NCBI RefSeq assembly: GCF_003265705.1
Contig: NW_020313157.1
Coordinates: forward strand, 3,215,474 to 3,279,473
From: Callorhinus ursinus
Taxonomy: Eukaryota > Chordata > Mammalia > Carnivora > Otariidae
Direction of reading: 5' to 3'
DNA: 64,000 bases
The notes under the pieces were generated by a model. It did not search any database, was not told where the DNA came from, and saw only the letters and a program-made list of their open reading frames with translations. A program made the position numbers and the translations under genes. Below are positions 33,237-44,508 of the stretch, one piece after another (positions within the stretch are counted from its first letter, which is position 1; the number at the start of each line of letters is the position of its first letter).

Positions 33237-33674
33237 AAGGATTTTTTTCTTTTGCCAGGTTCTTGAAGACATTAGCAATGTGGGACCCCCTTAATCCTAT
33301 GTCTGGCTGGGTATTATCTGGGACACCTGGGGATGTGCAGCTGGGCTATGATCTTGCAGCAGCTGCATTACTTCTGGGTCAGCCTTCCTCCTAATGTGCT
33401 GCTCTTTGAAATCAGAGCCCAAACCAAGGGGTGGTTTCCCAGGGCCTCCACCAGTGATAGGCCCTGGATCCTGGCTTTTGCCCCGTAGCCCCACAAATTT
33501 GGAACACATGCAGCTCAGCTTCTTAACTGTCTCTTCAGATCAGCAAGTAGCCCCTGGATGAGAGCAGTGGTGATGCCAGGCTCACCTCTTGAGATCTCTG
33601 CCCTGCCTGGATGTTGGCCTAGTGATTCTCATGATTGTGCTCACTCTTCACTGTCTTCTGTATTTTTTCCAATA
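33237..33674. other. Unique or ancient repeat sequence
   Basis: Not assigned. Possibly the far end of the L1/HAL1 block. No gene seen. Confidence 0.35.
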
Positions 33675-33815
33675 TTTTTAGTTGTTGCCATTGGGCAGGT
33701 TGGTACCAGTTACCAAGACCACCATTATTGGAAGTAGAAGTACCACCATACTTTTTTTAAAAAAGCAAATATTTATTGTGTGCCTACTATGGGTAAATTA
33801 CTATTTTAGAGACAT
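33675..33815 (+). repeat. Near-identical dispersed duplication, copy 1
   Basis: About 141 bp from TTTTAGTTGTTGCCATTGGG to TATTTTAGAGACAT, repeated at 36156-36298 with one substitution and two homopolymer length differences. The second half is a mammalian interspersed repeat start (GCAAATATTTATTGTGTGCC), which continues past the copy here as AAAGGAGCTTAGAACC. Confidence 0.95.
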
Positions 33816-33885
33816 CAAGTATTCAAAGATGAATAACCAAGAGATGCCTGTCCTAAAGGAGCTTAGAACCTTCTAGGGAAGAAAC
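33759..33885 (+). mobile_element. MIR/L3-like ancient repeat
   Basis: AAATATTTATTGTGTGCCTACTATGG...CCTGTCCTAAAGGAGCTTAGAACCTTCTAGGG is the common mammalian 'aatatttattgagcacctactatgtgcc ... ctgccctcaaggagctt' repeat. Confidence 0.6.
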
Positions 33886-34324
33886 CTTGTGTTCAGTTTA
33901 TCCAGAAGCCCGAGACCAGGTCGTGCAGCGATGCTATGGCGAGCGCTCAGGGAACACAGGAGTGTAGAGAGCTCCTGGAGCTCGCAGCCCACCTGAGCTC
34001 ACAGAGCCCACAGGGCCCACAGAGCCTTGCAAAACAAGTCTGTGCTCTCCCACATTGCTGAAGAGTGCTGCAGTTATGTTCTGGTTAGTTCCGAATCTTT
34101 GGGGTGCCATCTTCTTTCCTGATCCTCACATTCTGTGGGTGCCTCAGGGTAGACTCTGTACCCCTTATCTTAAGCACTTATTAAATAAGAACTTTCTTCG
34201 TTGCCAGCCCTTTCTGACTCAGGTGGGTCATTTCACAGACCCCGTGGTAGCTTGCGGGATTACGGGGAATGCCCCTGACCGCCTGAGGAGAGATTCCCTG
34301 CGCCATCAGGATCCTTTTCCTTTA

Positions 34325-35300
34325 AGTGGCTTTATTAAGATATCATTCACATCATACAGTTCACTCACATTTATAGTGTACAGTTCAGGTGCTTTTAATA
34401 TATTAACAGAGTTGTAATCTTCATCACCATCGTGTTAGGACATTTTCCACCACCCTAAGAGGAAATCCCACACCCCTTAATCATCATTCCCCACCCCCAG
34501 CCTCCAGCAACTGCTCATCTGCTTTCTGTCTTCATTGATTTGCCCATTCTGAACATTTCTTTTTTTTTATTTATTTGACAGAGGGAGAGAGGGAGCACAA
34601 GCAGGGGGAGTGGGAGAGGGAGAAGCAGGCCTCCCGCCGAGCAGGGAGCCCGATGCAGGGCTCGATCCCAAGACCTGAGATCATGACCTGAGCCGAAGGC
34701 AGACGCCCAATGACTGAGCCACCAAGGCACCCCCTGTTCTGAACATTTCATAGAAATGGAGTCACACAATATATGGTTCTGTGTGTCGGGCTCCTTGCAC
34801 AGAGCATGATGTTTTCAAGGGTCATCCACATTGTAGCAGATGTCAGTGCTTCATTCTTGCTTTATGGCTGAATAATATTCCCTTTATGGAGGGACCACAT
34901 TGTGTTTATCCATGTGATAGTCTATGGACACTTCAGTTTTTCCACTTTGGGCTATTATGAATAGTGTGTCTAGGAACGTTTGTGTACAAGACTTTGTGTG
35001 CATGCAAAATTTTCATTTCTCTTGGGTAGATACCTAGGAGTAGAATTGCTGGGTCATATGGTGACTCTATGTTTAACCTTTTGAGGAAACGCCAGGTTGT
35101 TTTCCAAAGTGGCTGCTTCATTTTATATTTCCACCAGCAGTGAGTGAGGGCTCCCACATCTCCACATCTGTGTCAACAGTCACTATTCCCAGGGTTTTTG
35201 ACTATGGCCATCCTAGTGGGTATGAAGTGGTGTCTCATGCGGCTTTGATTGGCACATCCCTGACGATGAGTAATGCCATCAATCTTGACCTGCCTGGAAC
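34325..35300 (-). mobile_element. LINE-1 3' segment, antisense, with nested SINE
   Basis: TGGCTTTATTAAGATATCATTCAC...GTTTTCAAGGGTCATCCACATTG...GGCTATTATGAATAGTGTG...TAGAATTGCTGGGTCATATGG...GGCTGCTTCATTTTATATTTCCACC: a textbook antisense L1M 3' end. A SINE interrupts it at 34560. Confidence 0.9.
34560..34734 (-). mobile_element. Long-type SINE
   Basis: Reverse SINE with direct repeat TTCTGAACATTTC. Confidence 0.95.
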
Positions 35301-36155
35301 AGGAGTATTCTCTTTGGTTTTACGTCTGTTTCTGCTTTGAGCTTCCCTGCATCACCCTCATCCACCCAGATAGAGGTGAGCCCACTGAGCTTGTTCTGCA
35401 GAAGAAAGATGTCTCCAAACCTTTGTCAGCAAGACTGGCAAATGCCTAATTCCGTCTTTGTTAGAATTTTCCCTCCCTGGAAGGTTTCTCAGCTTGTCCT
35501 GTAACACTGAGAGTCTCTCATCTCATCTCTTTCCCCTCTCTCCCCATTAAAAAAGTGCATCTTACCCAATTTACCTGCAGTTTAAAAAAAAAAAATCTTC
35601 CTGCTAGAGAGATATGGGACCAATCAAGATTAGCAGAGACCATGGAAGTCTTCCATGGATGGATGTCTCCCGCTCAGCTTCTGTGAGCAGGGCTTCCTGC
35701 AGCAAAGCCTTCCCCACACCAGAACAGGTTTTCCCAGTTCTGAGGGAGGACTGCTTCCTCCCTCCTCTCTCCCAGTCCCAGGCATGAATGCAGGGGGTCT
35801 GGCCAGTGAACAGACTTCCCATGAACTGATTGACATCCTGTGGCCTTGGTGGCTCTGGTCACCGGCAGGTGGGGATCGCTCCGCTGCTATCCATTCAGGG
35901 GAGGGAGCGAGAGTGTGTACATTCCTCCTCCCACAGAATTACATTCAGCTCCCCGCAGGATCCATCCCGGGAAACATCTGACTGAAACCTTCCCAGTTTA
36001 GGCCACCGAATGACAGAAGACCTGTCATCTCTTGCTCACCCATTTCCCTTAGTATGGTGCCAAGGAAAGGATGGAATATTACAGCTTTTTTATTTAGCCC
36101 GTGCCCTTTAATTAAGGCCCCCTTTTAACCACTTTTTGTTTGTTTTACGTGTTTG
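35301..36155. other. Unique intergenic sequence
   Basis: No recognised repeat or gene. Short overlapping frames at 35.6-36.0 kb on both strands are not protein-like. Confidence 0.4.
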
Positions 36156-36298
36156 TTTTTAGTTGTTGCCATTGGGCAGGTTGGTACCAGTTACCAAGAC
36201 CACCATTATTGGAAGTAGAAGTACCACCATACTTTTTTTTAAAAAAAGCAAATATTTATTGTGTGCCTACTATGGGTAAGTTACTATTTTAGAGACAT
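36156..36298 (+). repeat. Near-identical dispersed duplication, copy 2
   Basis: Same 141-143 bp as copy 1, about 2.48 kb away and in the same orientation. The flanks differ at both ends. The interspersed repeat breaks off at 36298, suggesting that copy 1 is the source. Confidence 0.95.
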
Positions 36299-36779
36299 GG
36301 TGATGGTCATTAAGGAGCCAGTCAAGAAAGATTACATATTTCTAGAGGTGAGGGGAAAAATCTCGGCAGAATAGTCAAACAGAATGGAGAGAGAAATCAA
36401 ATAGCTGGTTGTTTGGTCCATGGCAATGCCAACAATGTTTCTCACCCATGTGTTTGAGATGGGTGCTCAAAGGTGAGCCAAGGGAGTTAGATGCCTGTGC
36501 TGAAAAGGTCCCATCAGCACAGCAGCATGCATTCTGGGCAACCTTCCACTGCACTCAGTTCAGACTTCATAGGTCTGGCCTCTGGGGGCCACTTTGCCCT
36601 CATATGTTCTCTGGCAGGATCTAGCATCCCTTGCAGCCAGCCCCTATGGGCTCTCTCTGCTATAATGTTTCCAGCATCCTTACAAAAGCCACATTTTCCT
36701 GACCATAAGAGTGGTACCGCATACCCGAAGACATAGCCAAGGAAGGGGTGATGAGATCCACGGAGAGTGACCAATTTTA

Positions 36780-37450
36780 ATCCACTCGTTCATTTGTTCG
36801 TCCATTCAGCAAATATTTAACGGGAATTTGGTAGATATCTGTTCTAGTTCTGAGCCTCTGGGCTGAGTTTAGTGGGAAACTCTCATCCCTTTGGAATTAT
36901 GAACTAAAACATGCCCCAGCAGTCAGGCCCTGGGGGAGGATGAGTGTTTGGGGGACACCATGGGACCTAGACCAGCCGCAGGGTCAGGAAAACCTCCATG
37001 AGGATGGGACAGCCGAGCTGAACTTGAAAAGGTGAGGAGGGGTTTTTTGTTTGTTGTTTTTTTTTAAAGTCTATATTCTCTTTGTTTTTTAATTAAAAAA
37101 AACAATTTTTAATTTAAATTCAATTTAGTAAACATCTACTGTATTACTATATTAGTTCCAGGGGTAGAATTTAGTGATTCATGGGTTACATATGACATCC
37201 AATGCTCATCACATCAAGTGCCCTCCTTAATGACCATCACCCAGTTATCCCTTCCCCCCTGTCCACCTTGAGGAAGGATTTTGGAGAGAGCAAAGACTGG
37301 ACGCCAAGGCCCCGGGGAGCATAGTGTCTTCCGGGGGCCGGTGGAAGTCTGGGTGGCTCGACAAGAAGAAGGCATGTGGCCAGTCAGGAGACAAGGCCAG
37401 ACCTGCTGAGGCTGACTTCAGCTGACCTATCCTGGCACAGCTGCTCCAAG
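36780..37450. mobile_element. Ancient mammalian repeat, split by a young L1
   Basis: ATTCAGCAAATATTTAACGGG...CCATGAGGATGGGACAGCCGAGCTGAACTTGAAAAGG, resuming after 37266 with GCATAGTG...CATGTGGCCAGTCAGGAGACAAGGCC. This matches a common old mammalian repeat pattern whose family I cannot name. Related segments occur at 38190, 39265 and 48610. Confidence 0.45.
37038..37266 (-). mobile_element. Young carnivore LINE-1 3' UTR, antisense, 5'-truncated
   Basis: TTTAGTGATTCATGGGTTACATATGACATCC...CATCAAGTGCCCTCCTTAATGACCATCACCCAGTTATCCC is the reverse complement of the carnivore L1 3' UTR. T-rich start; imperfect direct repeat TGAGGAGGGGTTTTTTG / TGAGGAAGGATTTTG. Confidence 0.8.
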
Positions 37451-40020
37451 CATTAAGATCTCATTTCTTCTCCCTGCCACCCAGTTCCCCCACTCTGGGG
37501 ACCCCTGGACCTCCCTGAATCCAGCAAGTGAAGGAGCATGTCTGGCCGAGGGGGAGCCTCTGGAACAGCAGGGTCCCTTCTGGCTGGTCCTGCCCACATG
37601 CTATCTGCTCTGGTCCCTCCTGCTCCCCTGGGTACAAGTGTGGCTGACCCCAAGTGTCCTGCACTCCTTGGATTGGCCCCAAATCTCCCTGGCAGGGGCA
37701 GTGACCCCGTGCCTATTAGCTGAAACTGCTGCTCTCCCCTGGGCTCCTCACCCAGAAGTGGGACACAGGATGCTCTGTGTTCCACTGCACGAAATGCACC
37801 AGAGGACCACCAATCCACTCAGCTTCACTCGGCCACTCGCCCTGGGCATCTGTCGGGTCACAGCACTTTCTCCTGACACCTTCAGTCTCTCCATCCTTGG
37901 GTACTCCCAGATCCCCTGCTTCCTGCACCACATGCTGTCTGGATGAAGGCAGTTATCTCAGCCTGGCACCATGTCCTGGGCTTCCCCAGCTGGCCCAGCC
38001 CTTCCTGCCAGCCAGAAGGACACACTGGACACAGCCTGCCCCACTGGCATTTCTGCACACATCTGCCCACCAGGAGACACAGCCAGGGTGTACCTGAATC
38101 ATCACTCCACTCTCCAGACCCAACCGCCATTTTCATTGCATTTCCAGCCATGCGTCCTTGACCGTAGAGCTTCCTGGTCTTTCTTTCACTCAGTAGGTAT
38201 GTTCTGAATGTCTGCTGAGTGCCAGGAAATCCCCAGGCTGTGCCTTCTGGGTGCAGTTGTGGGTAGGTCAGGCAAGTCCCTGCTGTCAAGGGACTGTGGC
38301 AGCGAGGGAGATGGGCAGTAACCAAGCACACTCACCAGAGCTAAAAGCCTGGCAGTGCTGTGCCCCCACAGGACAGCGAAGAGGGTGGGACAGGACTGGC
38401 CAGGAGGGCCTGGATGGTCTGTTTAGGAGGTGGCATGGTGGAACAGTCTTGCAGCTCAGGAACAGAGAAGGCCAAGGTTGGGAACAGAGTGAATGTGGTG
38501 AACAGGGGTTTTGGAGGTGGTGAGCGGGCAGATCTGAGTGGAAATTTAGTGTGGAGCTGGGTCTGTCTTGAGAACAGGGGGAGTATCTCAAGCCGAGGAC
38601 TGATGTCATCTTCTTGGTAGAAGATGACTCTGTTGGTGTTCAGGCACTAAGACAAGCAGGGAGGCCAGTTAACGTTGAGGTTGTCTGTGAGCCTATGCAG
38701 CTCCCCAGGTCCTGGAATCAGGAACAAGCAAAGCAGAGCCCTGTGTGGTTGGCCCTGGAAGCCTCAGCCACCTCCCCCACTGGCCCTGGGCTCTGGACAA
38801 CGGCCCAGTAGTCCTTCCTTCTGGCTGAGCCCCTGTCCCACTCAGCCCCCTGCTGTGTCCCACTTCCTCCTTTCTCTCTTCCCTCTTCCAACCTCCGGGG
38901 CCTCAGAACGTTCTGGCTTCTTCATGTTCTCCTTGCTCATTCCAGCCCTCCTGGCAGTTGGGGAAGAGGTTTACATCATAGGGCCATGTGGTCCTCAGAT
39001 CCCTGCTCTCCGCAGAGGGACTGCTGCCTGGGTAGATCCTGTGATTTGTCTCCCGTAAGAACACTAGTATTTGTTTCAAAATCCCTAACAAGACCCTTCC
39101 TGGATTAAAATGATCATGATGCTGGTACAACTATTAGAAAGCCTGAAGGTAGTTCATTCCCTTTATGGAAGGATATTCCAGAGTGTTCTCCATGAAAAAA
39201 GCTGCCTCCAAAGCTTTCAAAAGGGACTTTGATTGATGTTTAAAAAGCCATTTGGCCTGCAAAAGTTCATCAAGCGTCTCTTGGGTGCCGGATACCGTCC
39301 TAGCCCCTGGACTCCAGAGGTGCCCTTGCCAGACTGAGCTTCAGACAAATAACAAGCCATGATAAAAGATTAAACTAAGACAATGTTGGGGTGAGGAGCT
39401 GAGGTGGGTCTGGGCTCCCAGAAAGTGACATGGACAGGAAGGAGTCAGCCTTGGGAAGGTCTGGGGGCAGAATGCTCTACATGGAAGATGCACAGTGCAG
39501 AAGCTTTGCATGGTCAAGGGGCATAAGGAAGAGGGAGTTTGGAGCGTAATGAATGGCATACAGTAGGGGTGGGGCATATCGTGAGTCTCGTGGCCACAGT
39601 ATGATTTGGGATTTTTACTGAGGGCAAAGGGAAGCCACCAGAGGGTTTTTAAGCAAGAAGTGGTATGAACTGATTTACAGTTTGAACATCCTTATTGTGC
39701 TGTGTAGAAGGTGAGCCTGGGAAGAGAGCCTGATACTCAGTGTTGCCACAGGATTTGGGTAAAACTGGTTGCCAATGAATTTCTTTGATCCTTTGTATAA
39801 AGGAGAGAGTGGGCCTAACCCTGTGTGATGGTGTCTCTGGGCAAGGCCAGGAGGCACGCTGGGGGAAATGGGAAGGAAGCTGGGAACCAGGCTGGAGGGC
39901 TGGCCCCTGAGTGGGCAGAACCCACAGCCCAAGCCTTCACCCCTGGGAAGGGAGCGCTGAAACCCCAGAGAGGCAAGGAGCTACCAGACTGTGTGTGGGT
40001 GGGGCCTCTGGCCCTTCGTG
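37451..40020. other. GC-rich intergenic sequence with ancient repeats
   Basis: Open frames of 60-149 codons occur on both strands, but none has a domain, signal or family resemblance. About 38190-38640 and 39265-39715 look like copies of the same ancient repeat as at 36780 (AGGGCAAAGGGAAGCCACCAGAGGGTTTTTAAGC). Confidence 0.5.
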
Positions 40021-40680
40021 TATGTTATCTCAGCAAATCCTGAGAAGTACCTTGAGATGGGGGTATGTATTTTTTACTTATTGCCGTGTAACAAATTATC
40101 CCCCCAAATGTACTGGCTTAAACAGCAAACATTCCTTATCTCATAGTCTCCATGGGTCAGGAATTTAAGAGCCACGTAACCAGAAGTTTCCCCTTCAAGG
40201 TTTTCCATGAAGTTGGGGTTGTGTGGGGCTGGAGGATCCATTCCAAGATGGTGCCCTCACATGGCTGTTGGCTGGAAGCCTCAGTTCTTCACAGGCAGGC
40301 CTCTCTTCGTGACGTGGCAGCTGGCTTCTCCAGAGCAAGTGGTCCAAGGGCCAGAGAGGGGACAGGCAGGAAGCCACAGTGCCCTTTATGACCAGGTCCC
40401 TGAGGCTGCACACTGTCACTTCTGTTTTATTCTGTTAGTTACAAGCAAGTCACTGAGTCTGGCTCATACTCAAGGGGAAGGGAACTGAGCTCCACCTCCT
40501 GAAGGGAAGAAGATCAGAGAATTTGTGGACATATTTTGAAACCCCCCATCCCAGATTGAAAGTCTTTTATTAATCACCCCAAGGCACACAACCAGGACAT
40601 GGCAGGAATAGGATTAGAACCCAGGTCTCCAGAGCCTGCATCCTTCCTCCAGTGCCAGGCTGCTGAGGGAGATGCTCACA
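40021..40680 (+). mobile_element. MIR split by an LTR insertion
   Basis: The left half (40021-40073) has TATCTCAGCAAATCCTGAGAAGTACC. The right half (40546-40680) has AAGGCACACAACCAGGACATGGCAGGAATAGGATTAGAACCCAGGTCTCC. Together they give a MIR in order. Confidence 0.6.
40074..40545 (-). mobile_element. MLT1-like LTR inside MIR
   Basis: GCCGTGTAACAAATTATCCCCCCAAATGTACTGGCTTAAACAGCAAACATTCC...GGTCAGGAATTTAAGAGCC...CTGGCTCATACTCAAGGGGAAGGGAACTGAGC is a common antisense LTR-type repeat of mammals; the subfamily is not certain. Confidence 0.55.
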
Positions 40681-43600
40681 GCCCAGCCAGCGGCCACACT
40701 CGTGGAGTCCTCAGGCCTCGCTACAGCCCCCGAGGAAACGTGTGTGTCAGGGAGGATGCTCAGACAGATTGGCCGCGGTGGCTTCTCCAGGCCTTGTCTG
40801 CTCTCCCTGGGCATGGTGGCTTTTCTAACTGCCAGGACAGTGCCCGTGTCCTATTTCATAGGGTCGACCGGCTGTGTTTGTCCATATTTACAGCACACGT
40901 ATCCCTCCCTCTTCCCCAGCTCTCTGCTGCCGCACAGGATTCTCCCGGCTGCCAGGCCAGTGACACAGCTGCTTGTCATGGGATCAGACCGCTGGGCCTG
41001 GCTCCCCGCTTCCTCAGGTGAGTTATCGTCCAGAAGGTCCTTGGCCTCTGCAGCCAGCTTCTGGTGGGGCTGGACCCCGTCTGCTCAAACCTATGTTCCT
41101 GGAAATGTGTGAGTCCAGCCGTGGGCCCAGCCTATGCCCAAATCTAGGGTTTCCCTACAGGGGGACAGAGATTGTATATCAGGGACCAGCGGAGTGTGTG
41201 CACAAGGTACCCCCTGGGCTCCAGACCATGGGGCAGGGTGCCGCTGGTCAGGGCTGGGGCAGAGCCTGGAGGCTGGATCTCAGGGTGCTCAGCAGAGTGG
41301 AGCTGGAAAGGTGGGGGGTGACCAGGGACCTCCTGGCCTTGCCTCTCTTCCTCTCCCTGCCCTCAGTCCATCACCAGGAGGTGTTTATGGAGTCTTCCAA
41401 GAGCCAGAGGGGACTGCAGTGATGGTATGTGATAGAACTTGTTTGATCACTCCCAGCCATGCAATTAAGGGCAGACTCACGCTCTCTCCACAGCACAGGA
41501 CCAAACGCTCTGACTTCCAGGTCAGCTGAGCCTGTCCTTGAATGTGTTTCTGAGCTCAGGGCGATCCTTGTGTGAATCAGAGTTGATAGTAGCATTGACT
41601 TCCCACAACTGTGGAGAGGATTAAACAAGATCATATGTGGGAGGTGCTTGCTTCATGGTAAGCACTGGGCACATAGTAAGTCCTCTTTGGGCACCATTCG
41701 GTGGGGGGGGTGGCCCCATCTCATATACTTGGTGTCCCGGTGCCAGCCTTCCCTCCGTCTGTGCTGTGGCCAGTCGAGGGATGCTGTGACCTCATCACTG
41801 CAGACTCTCTCCTTCCAACTGGCCTCCAGTCTGCACGCTGCACGTCAGACTCCTGAGCAGGTGTAGATGGGAGCAGGGGGCTTGCTGGGGGCAGGGCAAG
41901 AGCCTCCGTGGCTCAGGCGGGAGGGCGTGCCCACTTGTGCCCCGAGAGAGCAGACAAGGCCCGGTCCACCTACATCTCCATGGCTGGCCATATGCATTTG
42001 CCGTGGAAGGGTGTGTGCCCTCCAAGGAGCATCCCACCGTCTGAGCTGTTAAAGTCTACTGTTGCCCGTGGAAGACTATGCGTGTCATGGTAGAGGAGGA
42101 ACAAAGGCACCCCAAGTTTGTGGCCACACATGTGGGGCATAGAGAGAAGTGGCATGAGGACCAGGAGGACGTAAGGGGGAGAAGAGCCTACCAGGTAGCA
42201 GGAAAGGATGCCCAAAGACACAGAAGTCCTGGATCCTTGTCCCGGCCCCACCTCCAATGGGGAAGTCAAGCCCCCAGAGCATCCAACTCCCCGAGCAAGA
42301 AGGAGCCACGCAGGTCTGCTCTCTGATCCCCGCAACAAGTCGCAAGTCCACCTGCTCGTCTGCTCTCTGCCACTAAGCGTTTATCACTTCTCTCAGAGAT
42401 GGGCCTGTCAGGCGGGCCATGCATCTGTGCATGGATGTGTGGCACACAAACTCACGTCCATGGCGTGTTAAGGGCTTCTGTGTGTCATGAGTCATGTGCA
42501 CCAAGCACGATTGCATTCCTTCTTTAGAACCCCACGGTGGGCGGGACTCGGTGGCCTGAGCTGGGGGTGGCCTTGGGCAAGTCGTTACACTTCCGTGTGC
42601 CTCAAAGCGAGGAAAACTGAACACGCAGTGAGGTGATGATCAGGGCATCCCTTGTGGGTTCCTGGCCCGGCCTGGGCACGCTGCAGCCACCCTCGGGCCC
42701 CCCATCCCAGGGCATGGACACTCCCACAGAGTCCTCCTCTGCTACAGAGGAGCCAGTGGCCCTCGGGGAGGGAAAGAATTTGTGAGTGGAGCCCTCAATG
42801 AGGGCTGGGCACTGAGTTCATTGTTCCCATGACCACCATTCAGTGATACTCCTCTGATGCTCCCCGCATTCCAGCACTAGAAACGGGGCTCTGGGAACCC
42901 AATGTGCCCAAAGTGACCATCCTGGTGGGTGGCAAAGCCTGCGGAAGAGCCACCCAGCCCTGCCGGAGTCCAAAGCTCAGTTTCTTGCTGCTGTGCCCCA
43001 ACCCCAGCTCTGTCTCCTCACCTCATCCGGGCCCCGTGACAACCCGGGGAGGGGTGGCAAGCATGGCTTCACCCAACAGGCCAGGGGCTGCAAGTCCCAG
43101 GCTGAACTCAGACTCACCCCACAGTACCTCCATGTCATGGGGAGTGCCTCACATCCTCACACCTCCAGAAACGAGTGTTAGCAGAGCCCCCCGCCCTACA
43201 TGCCAGCTCACACCTCACTCTCAATGACAGTCTTGTGCTCTCTCTGAAGGGGTGTGTCCGGCTCGGGTGCTGCCTCTTGAGAACCCAGTATTTCCTCCTC
43301 CCTTGGCTGCTGTCCCAGGACACATCCTTGGCTTCCCTGGAAGGAACGGGGTCCAGAGGCCTTGGGCATCACCTCCCATCTCAGCTCCATGTTTCCCTCT
43401 GAGCATCTCAGGCTCCCTGAACCAGAGCAGAAGAGCCAGAATCCAAATGGGGACTCGCCCAAATGAGGCCTCGGTCCAGGAAATCAGAGCACAGATCGAC
43501 CAGAAAACATCACAGGGACGGGGCTGACCATTCCCTTAAGGAGCACATTCCCCATGAAAAGTGGTTGGATTTACCAGAGGAACCTGGTGTCCCCAGCTGG

Positions 43601-44060
43601 AAATCTCAGGGCCACGTTAGCAGGGAGGGTCCCTGAGACTGGTCTGGACCCCAGCAAAGCCTTTTGAGCTTTCATCCTGACAGCTCCGCTAAAAAAAATG
43701 GTTATTCTTCCCTTCTTCCCAAGGGAAAGTTTCAAAAGATGTCCAAACTGTTGCACCCTTCCCTCTGAGCACTGGTGACGTCGCTGGGCTCACCTGTGTT
43801 GGAGGGCTATGACAGGTGGGAAATGCCTTCCCACTGGCTGCAGCTTTGGGGGTGCTAGCACGGGGGGATGGGCTGTGCCTCCCCCAAGTTCTGTGTTGCT
43901 CTCAGCACCCCCTTTACAGGGCAGTGGCCGTTGGGCTGTTCGTGCCGTTTCCTCTTCAGAAAGGCCCCTGGAGGCCGAAACAGATGCAGCAGAGATCCCT
44001 GCCCTCTTGGGAGCTCACAGTTTGCTCTTCCTGTTACCATGGAAATGGAAGCTGTCCGGA
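40681..44060. other. GC-rich intergenic sequence
   Basis: MIR-like pieces at about 41565-41690 (GAGAGGATTAAACAAGATCATATG...AAGCACTGGGCACATAGTAAG) and 42560-42625 (GGGCAAGTCGTTACACTTCCGTGTGCCTCAAAG). Overlapping frames up to 149 codons at 40.6-41.5 kb are not supported as genes. Confidence 0.5.
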
Positions 44061-44508
44061 TGCAGTGGGTTCAATTGTGGCCCCCAAATACACAACCACT
44101 TGGAATCTAAGAACGTGACTTGATTTGGAGTGAGGTTCTCGACAGATGTCATTAAAATAAGGGTCTCAAGATGAAGTCCTCCTGGGTTATCTGGGTGGGC
44201 CCTAAATCCAATGACAAGGGTCCGTGTAAGAGAGGAGAGGGGGAGTTGAGACACACAGGGAGGGCCACATGAAGATGTGAGGACCGAGGCCGGGATTAGG
44301 GTGACTGGCCGCAGGCCAAGGGACACCGGGAGCCACTGGGAGCTGGAGGAGGCAAGGAAGGATCCTCCCCTGGAGCCTCTGAAAGGAGCAGGGCTCTGCA
44401 GTTCCTATCTCAGGCTTCTGGCCTCCAGACTGTGAGAGAGTTAATTTCCCTTGTTTTAAGCCACCTGGTTTGTGGTCATTTGCCGGGGCAGCCCCAGGAA
44501 ACTCACGT
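44061..44508 (+). mobile_element. MLT1-type LTR
   Basis: TGCAGTGGGTTCAATTGTGGCCCCCAAAT...GGGTTATCTGGGTGGGCCCTAAATCCAATGACAAGGGTCC...CTCCAGACTGTGAGAGAGTTAATTTCCCTTGTTTTAAGCCACCTGGTTTGTGG matches the MLT1 layout from end to end. Confidence 0.85.

Noticed and set aside
26055..34320. An intact, active L1
   Set aside because: The antisense L1 text is fragmented by SINEs, indels and stops. No full-length ORF1 or ORF2 frame exists on either strand.
40599..41529. Overlapping 131-149-codon plus-strand frames
   Set aside because: Three overlapping frames in GC-rich DNA beginning in a MIR. No protein resemblance or splice context.
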